NCBI GenBank assembly: GCA_002361365.1
Contig: DEST01000007.1
Location: 1-5,396 of the forward strand
Direction: 5' to 3'
DNA: 5,396 nucleotides
Source: Alphaproteobacteria bacterium UBA3307
Lineage (GTDB): Bacteria > Pseudomonadota > Alphaproteobacteria > RF32 > CAG-239
This document shows positions 1 through 5,071 of the stretch, piece by piece. Both the position numbers and the translations under genes were made by a program. Position 1 is the first letter of the stretch; the number at the start of each line of letters is the position of its first letter. A model generated the notes under the pieces. It was given only the letters and a program-made list of their open reading frames with translations, ran no database searches and was not told the DNA's origin.

Positions 1-1640
1 AGTCCATCGGTGAGCCGGGTACACAATTGACTTTGCGTACATTCCATATCGGTGGTGCGGCTTCTAAATCGGCAGAACAGTCAACGATTGAAGTTAAATT
101 CTCCGGTATTTTGAAGCTAGAAAACACTCATACGGTTGAAAATTCGGAAGGTAATTTGATTATCTTGTCACGAAATTGCGATATTGTAATTCAAGATGAG
201 CAAGGACGTGAAAAATCCCGTCATCACGTTCCGTACGGAGCTAAAATTTTGGTAAAAGAAGGACAAAAGGTGACCAAAGGGCAAAAAGTGGCCGAATGGG
301 ATCCGTTTATGACACCGATTATTTCCGAAAAAGCAGGTACGGTTAAGTTGGTAGATTTATTGCCGAAAGTTACTTTAAAGAGTGAAATGGATGAAAAAAC
401 CGGTATTTCTTCAAGCTTGGTGGATAAAGTTGATGAATCTAAATATTTATATATGAAGCAATATATAAAATATGACGAAAAAGCTATTAAACAACAAGCT
501 AAGTCAGAGTATGATAAAGAAGAAAAAGAGCGCAGTAAAGAAGAAAACTTTAAGCCTCATTCTAAAGAAGAAGAAAATCGTATCATCACGGCTAAAATAG
601 AAAAAACCAAGAATGATATAGCAAAGGCAGAAGTTCAAAAGCTTAGACCTAGCGTATTATTGACAGATGCTAAAGGTAAGCCTATTACCTTTGATACCGG
701 TAAAGAAGTACGTTATTACTTGTCTCCGGATACGGTGCTCGATGTTGAAAACGGCTCAGAAATTAAGGTTGGTGACAGTATTGCTCGTATTCCGGTTGAA
801 AATACCAAAACTAAAGATATTACCGGCGGTTTGCCACGCGTGGCTGAGCTATTTGAGGCACGTCGCCCGAAAGACCCTGCCATTATTTCCGATATTGATG
901 GTATTGTTGAGTATGGTAAGGACTACAAAGCAAAACAGAGAATTAAGGTAATTGATGAAAATAACGAAGGTCGCGAAATCGAATATCTGATTCCAAAGGG
1001 ACGCCGATTGGTTGTTCAAGATGGCGATCAGGTAAGAAAAGGCGATTTATTGGTTGATGGTACACGTGCACCACACGATATTTTACGTGTGATGGGTGTG
1101 GAAAAATTAGCCGAATATTTGGTGCAAGAGGTTCAAGCTGTATATCGTTTGCAAGGTGTGGCAATTAACGATAAACATATTGAAGTAATTGTATCTCAAA
1201 TGCTGAAAAAGGTAGAAATTACCGAAGCGGGAAGCACTACATTCTTGGTTGGCGAGCAGGTTGATCGTGATGTATTTGAAGCTGAAAATGCTAAAGTGCT
1301 GGCAGATGGTGGTGAACCGGCAAAGGCAGACCCGATTCTGTTAGGTATCACCAAAGCCAGCTTGCAAACAAAATCGTTTATTTCTGCCGCATCATTCCAA
1401 GAAACAACCCGCGTTTTGACCGAAGCAGCGGTTGAAGGCAAGGTTGATACTCTGACCGGTTTGAAAGAAAACGTGATTGTAGGTCGATTGATTCCTGCCG
1501 GTACGGGTAGTGTTCTGCGCGCGCTGAAAAAGGTTGCAGCACAAAATGATAAAGAAATTCTGGAAATGAAACAACAGTCTGCCGAAGATGGCAATGTTGC
1601 GGTTGCGTTACCGGAAACTCAATCTGATACTGCCGAATAA
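1..1640 (+). CDS. rpoC: DNA-directed RNA polymerase subunit beta', C-terminal part (5' end outside window)
   Basis: This is the catalytic beta' subunit of RNA polymerase, open from the left edge (first full codon at 3), so 545 residues of the C-terminal part are present. The fragment begins SIGEPGTQLTLRTFHIGG, the trigger loop that closes over the incoming NTP; its Arg and His residues are present, while the Met of E. coli (M932) is Leu here. Next comes the SI3 insertion typical of proteobacteria (about nt 57-800), containing an extra charged segment at nt 423-641. The rest of the trigger-loop and jaw region follows, with KDITGGLPRVAELFEARRPKD, then the conserved C-terminal blocks YRLQGVAINDKHIEVIVSQML, LLGITKASLQT, SFISAASFQETTRVLTEAAV and LKENVIVGRLIPAGTG. 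The tail is short and acidic (SDTAE). No frameshift is seen. An internal TTG at 27 is not the start, because homology continues upstream of it. The gene is followed by a strong terminator, so it ends its operon; rpoB is presumably upstream. Confidence 0.98.
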   Translation, partial: SIGEPGTQLTLRTFHIGGAASKSAEQSTIEVKFSGILKLENTHTVENSEGNLIILSRNCDIVIQDEQGREKSRHHVPYGAKILVKEGQKVTKGQKVAEWDPFMTPIISEKAGTVKLVDLLPKVTLKSEMDEKTGISSSLVDKVDESKYLYMKQYIKYDEKAIKQQAKSEYDKEEKERSKEENFKPHSKEEENRIITAKIEKTKNDIAKAEVQKLRPSVLLTDAKGKPITFDTGKEVRYYLSPDTVLDVENGSEIKVGDSIARIPVENTKTKDITGGLPRVAELFEARRPKDPAIISDIDGIVEYGKDYKAKQRIKVIDENNEGREIEYLIPKGRRLVVQDGDQVRKGDLLVDGTRAPHDILRVMGVEKLAEYLVQEVQAVYRLQGVAINDKHIEVIVSQMLKKVEITEAGSTTFLVGEQVDRDVFEAENAKVLADGGEPAKADPILLGITKASLQTKSFISAASFQETTRVLTEAAVEGKVDTLTGLKENVIVGRLIPAGTGSVLRALKKVAAQNDKEILEMKQQSAEDGNVAVALPETQSDTAE

Positions 1641-1666
1641 TTTATTATAAGGCAAAAACTAAAAAC

Positions 1667-1699
1667 ATCTAAGCTTAAATAGTTTTTCGAAGTTTAGAT
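1667..1699 (+). other. Stem-loop in the rpoC 3' untranslated region
   Basis: An inverted repeat pairs ATCTAAGCTT (1667-1676) with AAGTTTAGAT (1690-1699): 10 bp with one G-U pair and a 13-nt loop. It sits between the rpoC stop and the main terminator and has no U-tract of its own. A competing pairing of AAAAACT (1654-1660) with AGTTTTT (1681-1687) is possible. It may protect the mRNA 3' end or be incidental; no function can be assigned from sequence. Confidence 0.4.
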
Positions 1700-1703
1700 A
1701 TTA

Positions 1704-1747
1704 AAAAAAGTCCCGAAGATTACATTGATAATTTTCGGGGCTTTTTT
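1704..1747 (+). terminator. Intrinsic terminator of the rpoC operon (bidirectional)
   Basis: A 19-bp uninterrupted stem forms between 1704-1722 and 1729-1747 with a 6-nt loop (CATTGA). Only two pairs are G-U. The stem core is TCCCGAA/TTCGGGG and the 3' arm ends in six T's at 1742-1747. Seven A's at 1703-1709 give a U-tract on the other strand too, so it can also stop minus-strand transcripts coming from tRNA-Ser. It lies 63 bp after the rpoC stop codon, as expected for the end of the rpo operon. Confidence 0.93.
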
Positions 1748-1765
1748 ATACTCCCCATAAATAAA

Positions 1766-2027
1766 ATGGATAACAAGATGAAACTATATATATTTACACA
1801 GGAATAACAGTCAGAATTAAAAGCCAATTCAAACACAAGTAAAGTTTTTTTAAGTAATAGTGGATATACAGAAGAATTCAGGCAGGTTCAACATCAAAGA
1901 AGGGGCAAAGAGTAGTTGCCCAGAGATTATAAATAATTATAATCAGTTTGATTTAAAAAATTTAGGAAGAACTTATCGATATATTATCACAAATAACAAA
2001 AATCTCTGGATAAAAGATACGGAATAA
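1766..2027 (+). other. Weak, possibly decayed reading frame between rpoC and tRNA-Ser
   Basis: Two overlapping plus-strand frames are open over this stretch. Frame one begins at ATG 1766 and is interrupted by TAA at 1805-1807 and TAG at 1913-1915, with 35 sense codons between them. Frame two is open from a possible GTG at 1860 to TAA at 2025-2027 (55 codons) and reads like ordinary protein in its second half (LKNLGRTYRYIITNNKNLW). Neither has a convincing ribosome binding site, and I recognise no family. A gene broken by a frameshift plus stops would look like this, but AT-rich non-coding DNA can give the same picture. Two inverted repeats lie inside it: GGGCAA/TTGCCC (1903-1908/1916-1921) and ATTATAA/TTATAAT (1926-1932/1937-1943). 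The remaining stretch from 1748 shows nothing else. Confidence 0.2.
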
Positions 2028-2037
2028 CAATCCAGAG
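1998..2037 (-). terminator. Putative minus-strand intrinsic terminator, distal to tRNA-Ser
   Basis: Read on the minus strand, CTCTGGAT (2037-2030) pairs perfectly with ATCCAGAG (2011-2004) around an 18-nt loop. One A and five U's follow (A's at 1998-2002 on the plus strand). Orientation and U-tract fit termination of the tRNA-Ser transcript. On the plus strand there is no T-run, which argues against a role for plus transcription. The stem is short and the loop long, so strength is uncertain. Confidence 0.5.
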
Positions 2038-2041
2038 GGAT

Positions 2042-2131
2042 AAAAATTAAGCATCTGTTGTATCACCCCTTTGTGTCACCCAATTTCAAGGTTTTAATCC
2101 TAAGGTTTTATGATGATAAATCAGATGCTTA
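2042..2131 (-). terminator. Putative long-hairpin terminator just after tRNA-Ser
   Basis: TAAGCATCTG (2048-2057) and CAGATGCTTA (2122-2131) form a perfect 10-bp stem. After a 3x3 internal loop it continues with TATCA/TGATA (2061-2065/2114-2118). On the minus strand the stem is followed by one A and five U's (plus-strand A's at 2042-2046), so it can act as the first terminator or a 3'-processing structure for tRNA-Ser, whose CCA end is 10 bp away. The apical loop is about 48 nt, which is long for an intrinsic terminator, and contains the direct repeat AAGGTTTTA twice (2089-2097 and 2102-2110). Confidence 0.45.
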
Positions 2132-2140
2132 TAAATAAAG

Positions 2141-2229
2141 TGGCGGAGCGTATAGGACTCGAACCTATGCAGCCTTTTAAGGGGCTGACGGATTAGCAAT
2201 CCGCTGTATTACCACTCTACCAACGCTCC
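2141..2229 (-). tRNA. tRNA-Ser (anticodon GCU)
   Basis: The minus strand folds into a complete 89-nt class II tRNA. The acceptor is GGAGCGT/ACGCTCC with discriminator G and an encoded CCA (2143-2141). The D stem is GTA/TAC with loop GAGTGGTAA. The anticodon arm is GCGGA-TTGCTAA-TCCGT with anticodon GCT at 2197-2195. The long variable arm CAGCC/GGCTG and the T arm ATAGG-TTCGAGT-CCTAT complete the fold. The long variable arm and discriminator G are serine identity elements, and GCU reads the AGC and AGU codons. The gene is a single unit, convergent with rpoC and divergent from ffh. No intron or mismatch in a key stem is seen. Confidence 0.97.
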
Positions 2230-2240
2230 GTAACGTCCCT

Positions 2241-2268
2241 GTTATACTATATAAAACACGAATGTCAA
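2241..2268 (-). promoter_or_regulatory. Sigma70-type promoter of tRNA-Ser
   Basis: On the minus strand a perfect -35 TTGACA (2268-2263) is followed after 16 bp by -10 TATAAC (2246-2241). Transcription would start about 7 bp on, near 2234, only a few bases before the mature 5' end of the tRNA at 2229. The leader trimmed by RNase P would therefore be very short. Orientation and spacing make this the obvious promoter. Confidence 0.8.
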
Positions 2269-2274
2269 GATATT

Positions 2275-2321
2275 TTTTTACGACTGTTATTAAATGTTTT
2301 TACGACAACTTATCGTAAAAA
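2275..2321. repeat. TTTTTACGA repeat cluster upstream of the tRNA-Ser promoter
   Basis: TTTTTACGAC occurs twice in direct orientation (2275-2284 and 2297-2306), start to start 22 bp, about two helical turns. An inverted copy TCGTAAAAA follows at 2313-2321. Copy two and the inverted copy form a 9-bp palindrome with a 7-nt spacer. The cluster lies 6 bp upstream of the tRNA-Ser -35 box, where a UP element or a regulator site would sit. No known operator is recognised. Confidence 0.55.
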
Positions 2322-2533
2322 ATAAAATTTTGGTGCAACAAATCATAAATACATTGCAAAATCACGTAAAATTGAAGTTATTATAAATTCTGACTTAAAG
2401 TAGTACTACTGATAAATCACAAAATCAACGTCTTTGTATTTTGTTTTTGGTTCCAAATATAATATTTTTATTTTTTAACATTTTTGTAGTTCCTAAATTT
2501 TTGCTAAAATCAAAATAAATTATGTAAAGACTC
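2322..2533. other. AT-rich divergent intergenic region, no gene seen
   Basis: This stretch between the tRNA-Ser and ffh promoters is strongly AT-rich, with long T-runs around 2461-2500. It contains a perfect 12-bp palindrome AGTAGTACTACT (2399-2410) and a small inverted repeat TTTGG-TT-CCAAA (2446-2457). The only notable short frame (ATG 2294 to TAA 2386, 30 codons) has no ribosome binding site and overlaps the repeat cluster, so I do not call it. The region probably serves as upstream promoter DNA for both flanking units. Confidence 0.6.
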
Positions 2534-2562
2534 TTGACAAGCGTTTTATTTAGGATTATAAC
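2534..2562 (+). promoter_or_regulatory. Sigma70-type promoter of the ffh operon
   Basis: A perfect -35 TTGACA (2534-2539) is separated by the optimal 17 bp from -10 TATAAC (2557-2562). This predicts a start near 2568-2570 and an untranslated leader of about 112 nt before ffh. The A/T-rich sequence upstream of the -35 box may add a UP-like contribution. No other promoter of similar quality is visible upstream of ffh. Confidence 0.82.
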
Positions 2563-2681
2563 AACCCTCGAATTTGGAGTATTTTACCTGCATAAGTCTG
2601 GAAAATAAAAGCTCTGAGGAGTCGGTCAGTCAGCGAGGGTTCGCACACTGACATAAATTTGTTATATAAAGGGATGAAACT
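2563..2681 (+). promoter_or_regulatory. Structured leader RNA of ffh, candidate cis-regulatory element
   Basis: Several helices can form before the ffh start. First, GGAG-TATTTT (2576-2585) pairs with AAAATA (2602-2607) and CTCT (2612-2615) across a 4-nt bulge. Second, GTCAGT/ACTGAC (2625-2630/2647-2652) encloses GCGA/TCGC (2633-2636/2641-2644) with a GGGT tetraloop. Third, AACCCTCG (2563-2570) is an 8-bp perfect complement of CGAGGGTT (2634-2641), which lies inside the second hairpin; forming both would need a pseudoknot or a switch. The predicted transcription start (about 2568-2570) removes most of the 5' arm of the third helix, so that pairing is doubtful. The SRP RNA core (GGAA loop with the AGCAG-type asymmetric loop) is absent, and no known riboswitch is recognised. 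The ribosome binding site AAAGGG (2668-2673) follows about 15 nt after the hairpin. Confidence 0.45.
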
Positions 2682-4064
2682 TTGTTTGAGAATTTGACGG
2701 ATAAATTAAGTCAGGCTTTTTCTAAAATCACATCTCGCGGTGTGCTGAATGAAAAAGATATTGACGATGCAATGCGTGAAATTCGCATAGCACTATTAGA
2801 AGCCGATGTTTCGTTGCCGGTGGTAAAAAGTTTTATTTCTGATGTCAAAACCGAGGCTTTGGGCGAAAAGGTTGTAAAGTCGGTAAAACCGGGGCAGATG
2901 GTGGTTAAAATCGTTCATGATGAACTGATAAAACTGCTCGGCTCGGAAACAACCGAACTTAATTTTAATGCACCGGCTCCGGTTTGTATGTTGCTGGTCG
3001 GTTTGCAGGGTTCGGGTAAAACCACTACGGCAGCCAAAATCGCAAAACGCTTAAAGAAAAACAAGCGTATTTTGCTGGCTTCGCTCGACGTATATCGTCC
3101 GGCGGCACAAGAACAACTGGCTCAGCTTGCTAAACAAATTGATGTTGATGTGTTGCCGATTGTGGCGGGGCAAAGGCCGTTGGAAATTACCAAGCGCGCT
3201 TTGCAAGAGGCAAAAAACGGTGTTTATGACTTGCTGATTTTAGATACCGCCGGTCGTTTGCAAATTGATGAAACTCTGATGAATGAGGTGGCTGAGGTTA
3301 AAAAAATAGCAGAACCAACCGAAACATTATTGGTTACCGATGCGCTTATCGGTCAGGAAGCTTGCAATGTTGCTAAGGAATTTAATGAAAAAGTCGGTAT
3401 AACCGGTTTGGTGTTGACGCGTATGGATGGTACATCACGAGCCGGTGCGGCACTTTCAATGAAAATGATATCCGGTGCACCTATTAAGTTTCTCGGTATA
3501 GGCGAAAAACTTGATGAAATCGAAGAATTTCACGCAGACCGTATTGCCGGCCGGATTTTAGGGCAGGGTGATGTGGTTTCGTTGGTGGAAAAAGCGATTG
3601 AAAATGTTGACCGCGCCGAGGCTGAAAAAATGGCAGGTAAAATGCTGAGCGGTTCATTTGATTTGAATGATATGTTGAATCAAATGCGCCAAATGCAAAA
3701 AATCGGCAGTATGGGAAGCATCTTAGGAATGATTCCGGGACTGTCGAAGTTTAAATCTCAGATTGAAGAGTCCGGTGTGTGCGACAATCTGATGAAAAAA
3801 CAGGAAGCAATCATTCTGTCTATGACCAAGGAGGAACGCTTGCATCCCGATATTATCAAAGCTTCTCGCAAAAGAAGAATCGCACTCGGTTCCGGAGTGG
3901 AAGTTCATGATGTCAACGTTTTGCTTAAATCATATGAGCAAATGGCGACTATGATGAAGAAAATGGGCAAGTTCGGCTCTTTGTCGGCAATGTCTAAAAT
4001 GCTTAAAAACTCACCGTTTGGTGCTATGATGACAAATGGTATCAACAAACGGTTTCCATTTTAA
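2682..4064 (+). CDS. ffh: Signal recognition particle GTPase Ffh (SRP54 homologue)
   Basis: Ffh binds 4.5S RNA and signal sequences on nascent chains and docks with FtsY at the membrane. The 460-residue protein has the normal three parts. The N domain is a helical bundle (about 1-90, opening MFENLTDKLSQAF, with ALLEADVSLPVV). The G domain (about 95-300) has the P-loop GLQGSGKTTT at 107-116, the insertion-box motif DVYRP at 136-140, DTAGR at 188-192, TRMDG at 246-250 and GIGE at 272-275. The Met-rich M domain (about 305-440) contains MLNQMRQMQKIGSMGSILGM and the RNA-binding stretch SRKRRIALGSG near 395-405. The fourth motif has Arg where E. coli has Lys. The start is TTG: the N-terminal sequence aligns from this codon, and AAAGGG sits 8 nt before it. 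An out-of-frame ATG at 2674 overlaps the start. It is first in an operon with rpsP 25 bp downstream. Confidence 0.97.
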   Translation: MFENLTDKLSQAFSKITSRGVLNEKDIDDAMREIRIALLEADVSLPVVKSFISDVKTEALGEKVVKSVKPGQMVVKIVHDELIKLLGSETTELNFNAPAPVCMLLVGLQGSGKTTTAAKIAKRLKKNKRILLASLDVYRPAAQEQLAQLAKQIDVDVLPIVAGQRPLEITKRALQEAKNGVYDLLILDTAGRLQIDETLMNEVAEVKKIAEPTETLLVTDALIGQEACNVAKEFNEKVGITGLVLTRMDGTSRAGAALSMKMISGAPIKFLGIGEKLDEIEEFHADRIAGRILGQGDVVSLVEKAIENVDRAEAEKMAGKMLSGSFDLNDMLNQMRQMQKIGSMGSILGMIPGLSKFKSQIEESGVCDNLMKKQEAIILSMTKEERLHPDIIKASRKRRIALGSGVEVHDVNVLLKSYEQMATMMKKMGKFGSLSAMSKMLKNSPFGAMMTNGINKRFPF

Positions 4065-4089
4065 TTTATTAACGAAAGGAAAAACAAAA

Positions 4090-4479
4090 ATGACAGTTCG
4101 TATCAGATTATCTCGCGGCGGTTCTAAAAAACGTCCTTATTATCACATTGTAGCGGCAGATCAAAGAGCACCGCGCGATGGTCGCTATATTGAAAAATTG
4201 GGTGCATACAATCCGTTATTGCCTCAAGATCATAAAGATCGTTTGGTTTTGGATACGGAAAAAGTTTCCGCATGGCTTTCCAAAGGTGCACAACCGACCG
4301 AAAGACTGCAGAAATTGTTTGCTAACTTAGGTTTGTGCGCTGCTCCTAAAATCAGTGAACAGCCGAAGAAATCCGCTCCTAAGGCTAAAGCTTTGGAGAG
4401 AATTAAAGAAAAAGAAGCAAAAGCTCAAGCTGCTGCCGAAGCTGCAGCTGCCGCCAACGCTGAATCTTCTGCCGAATAA
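4090..4479 (+). CDS. rpsP: 30S ribosomal protein S16
   Basis: S16 is an early-assembling protein of the 30S body that stabilises 16S rRNA. The 129-residue product starts MTVRIRLSRGGSKKRPYYHI, followed by VAADQRAPRDGRYIEKLGAYNPL and the VSAWLSKGAQPTERLQKLF block, which together cover the whole conserved S16 fold (about residues 1-82). After that comes a tail of about 45 residues rich in Ala, Lys and Glu (AEAAAAANAESSAE at the end), a common type of extension in alphaproteobacteria and probably disordered or helical. The start at 4090 is chosen because AAAGGA (4075-4080) lies 9 nt before it and the family sequence begins there; the frame extends 54 nt further upstream into ffh but that part has no homology. 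It lies between ffh (25 bp) and rimM (55 bp) with no terminator on either side. Confidence 0.97.
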   Translation: MTVRIRLSRGGSKKRPYYHIVAADQRAPRDGRYIEKLGAYNPLLPQDHKDRLVLDTEKVSAWLSKGAQPTERLQKLFANLGLCAAPKISEQPKKSAPKAKALERIKEKEAKAQAAAEAAAAANAESSAE

Positions 4480-4534
4480 TTTTCGGTTATAAAAATTAAG
4501 AAAGTTATTTTGAGTCTGTAAGAAAGGCTTTGTA

Positions 4535-5071
4535 ATGGAAAAAAGAGTTTGTATCGGTAAAATCGTGGCCGCATATGGAATTAAAGGCGAAGTTAAGATT
4601 CGCAGTGTTAATCAAAATCCGCTTAATTTAGACCAATTCGGCGCGGTTGAAAACGCTGATGCAAGCAGAAAGTTTTCTATTAAAGTTGTGGGACTGGTTT
4701 CAACCAATGCTCGCGTTAAAATTGAAGGTGTTACAACTCGTAATGATGCAGAGGCTCTTATTGGAACAAACCTGTATGTACCGCGTTCGGCTCTACCTGA
4801 GTTGGATGAAGAAGAGTTTTATCTGGCGGATTTAATCGGACTTAAGGTCTGCTTAAAAACACCGGAAAACAAAATCGGTAAGGTTGCCGCGTTTCAAAAT
4901 TACGGCGCCGGCGACATTATTGAGATAAAACTCGATGGAAAAAAAGAAACGGAAATGTTGCCGTTTACCAAAACCTATGTACCGACAATCAATGTTGAGG
5001 AAGGGTACATTATTGTTTCAAGCTCAACAATGGTGTTTGCATCTGATGATGAGGAAAAAGATGGTATTTAA
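4535..5071 (+). CDS. rimM: Ribosome maturation factor RimM
   Basis: RimM assists maturation of the 30S head during assembly and binds ribosomal protein S19. The 178-residue length is normal. The N-terminal beta-barrel domain (about 5-85) has IGKIVAAYGIKGEVKIRS and, near its end, AEALIGTNLYVPRSALPEL. The PRC-barrel domain (about 93-165) has EFYLADLIGLKV, GAGDIIEI at 124-131 and MLPFTKTYVPTI at 141-152. The C-terminus is acidic (DDEEKDGI). Start ATG 4535 is preceded by AGAAAGG (4521-4527) with 7-nt spacing. The gene follows rpsP by 55 bp and overlaps trmD by 11 bp, the usual arrangement of genes for 30S assembly and tRNA modification. Confidence 0.95.
   Translation: MEKRVCIGKIVAAYGIKGEVKIRSVNQNPLNLDQFGAVENADASRKFSIKVVGLVSTNARVKIEGVTTRNDAEALIGTNLYVPRSALPELDEEEFYLADLIGLKVCLKTPENKIGKVAAFQNYGAGDIIEIKLDGKKETEMLPFTKTYVPTINVEEGYIIVSSSTMVFASDDEEKDGI

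Noticed and set aside
667..1594. Open frames in other phases and on the minus strand across rpoC
   Set aside because: They lie entirely under a strongly conserved rpoC reading frame, lack ribosome binding sites and encode nothing recognisable.
1799..2033. Imperfect direct repeat GGAATAACA-rTC at 1801-1812 and 2021-2032 as ends of an inserted element
   Set aside because: Only about 12 bp, no terminal inverted repeats and no transposase or integrase between the copies; probably coincidence.
2294..2386. 30-codon plus-strand frame starting ATG
   Set aside because: No ribosome binding site, no recognisable product, and it overlaps the repeat cluster by the tRNA promoter; chance frame in AT-rich DNA.
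2563..2660. 4.5S/SRP RNA gene next to ffh
   Set aside because: The only resemblance is a GTCTGGAA string at 2596-2603. The conserved asymmetric loop on the 3' side (GGAAGCAGCC-like) is missing and the flanking pairing does not build the SRP hairpin.
2612..2680. Hammerhead-like ribozyme core
   Set aside because: CTGAGGA (2614-2620) matches the first core box and GAAAC occurs at 2676-2680, but the required stems do not join them and no cleavage triplet sits in the right place.
4036..4089. Upstream extension of rpsP overlapping ffh
   Set aside because: The extra 18 codons have no S16 homology, while ATG 4090 has AAAGGA at good spacing and matches the family N-terminus.
4480..4534. Terminator or separate promoter between rpsP and rimM
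   Set aside because: No hairpin with a T-tract and no -35/-10 pair of reasonable quality; only a ribosome binding site for rimM is seen.
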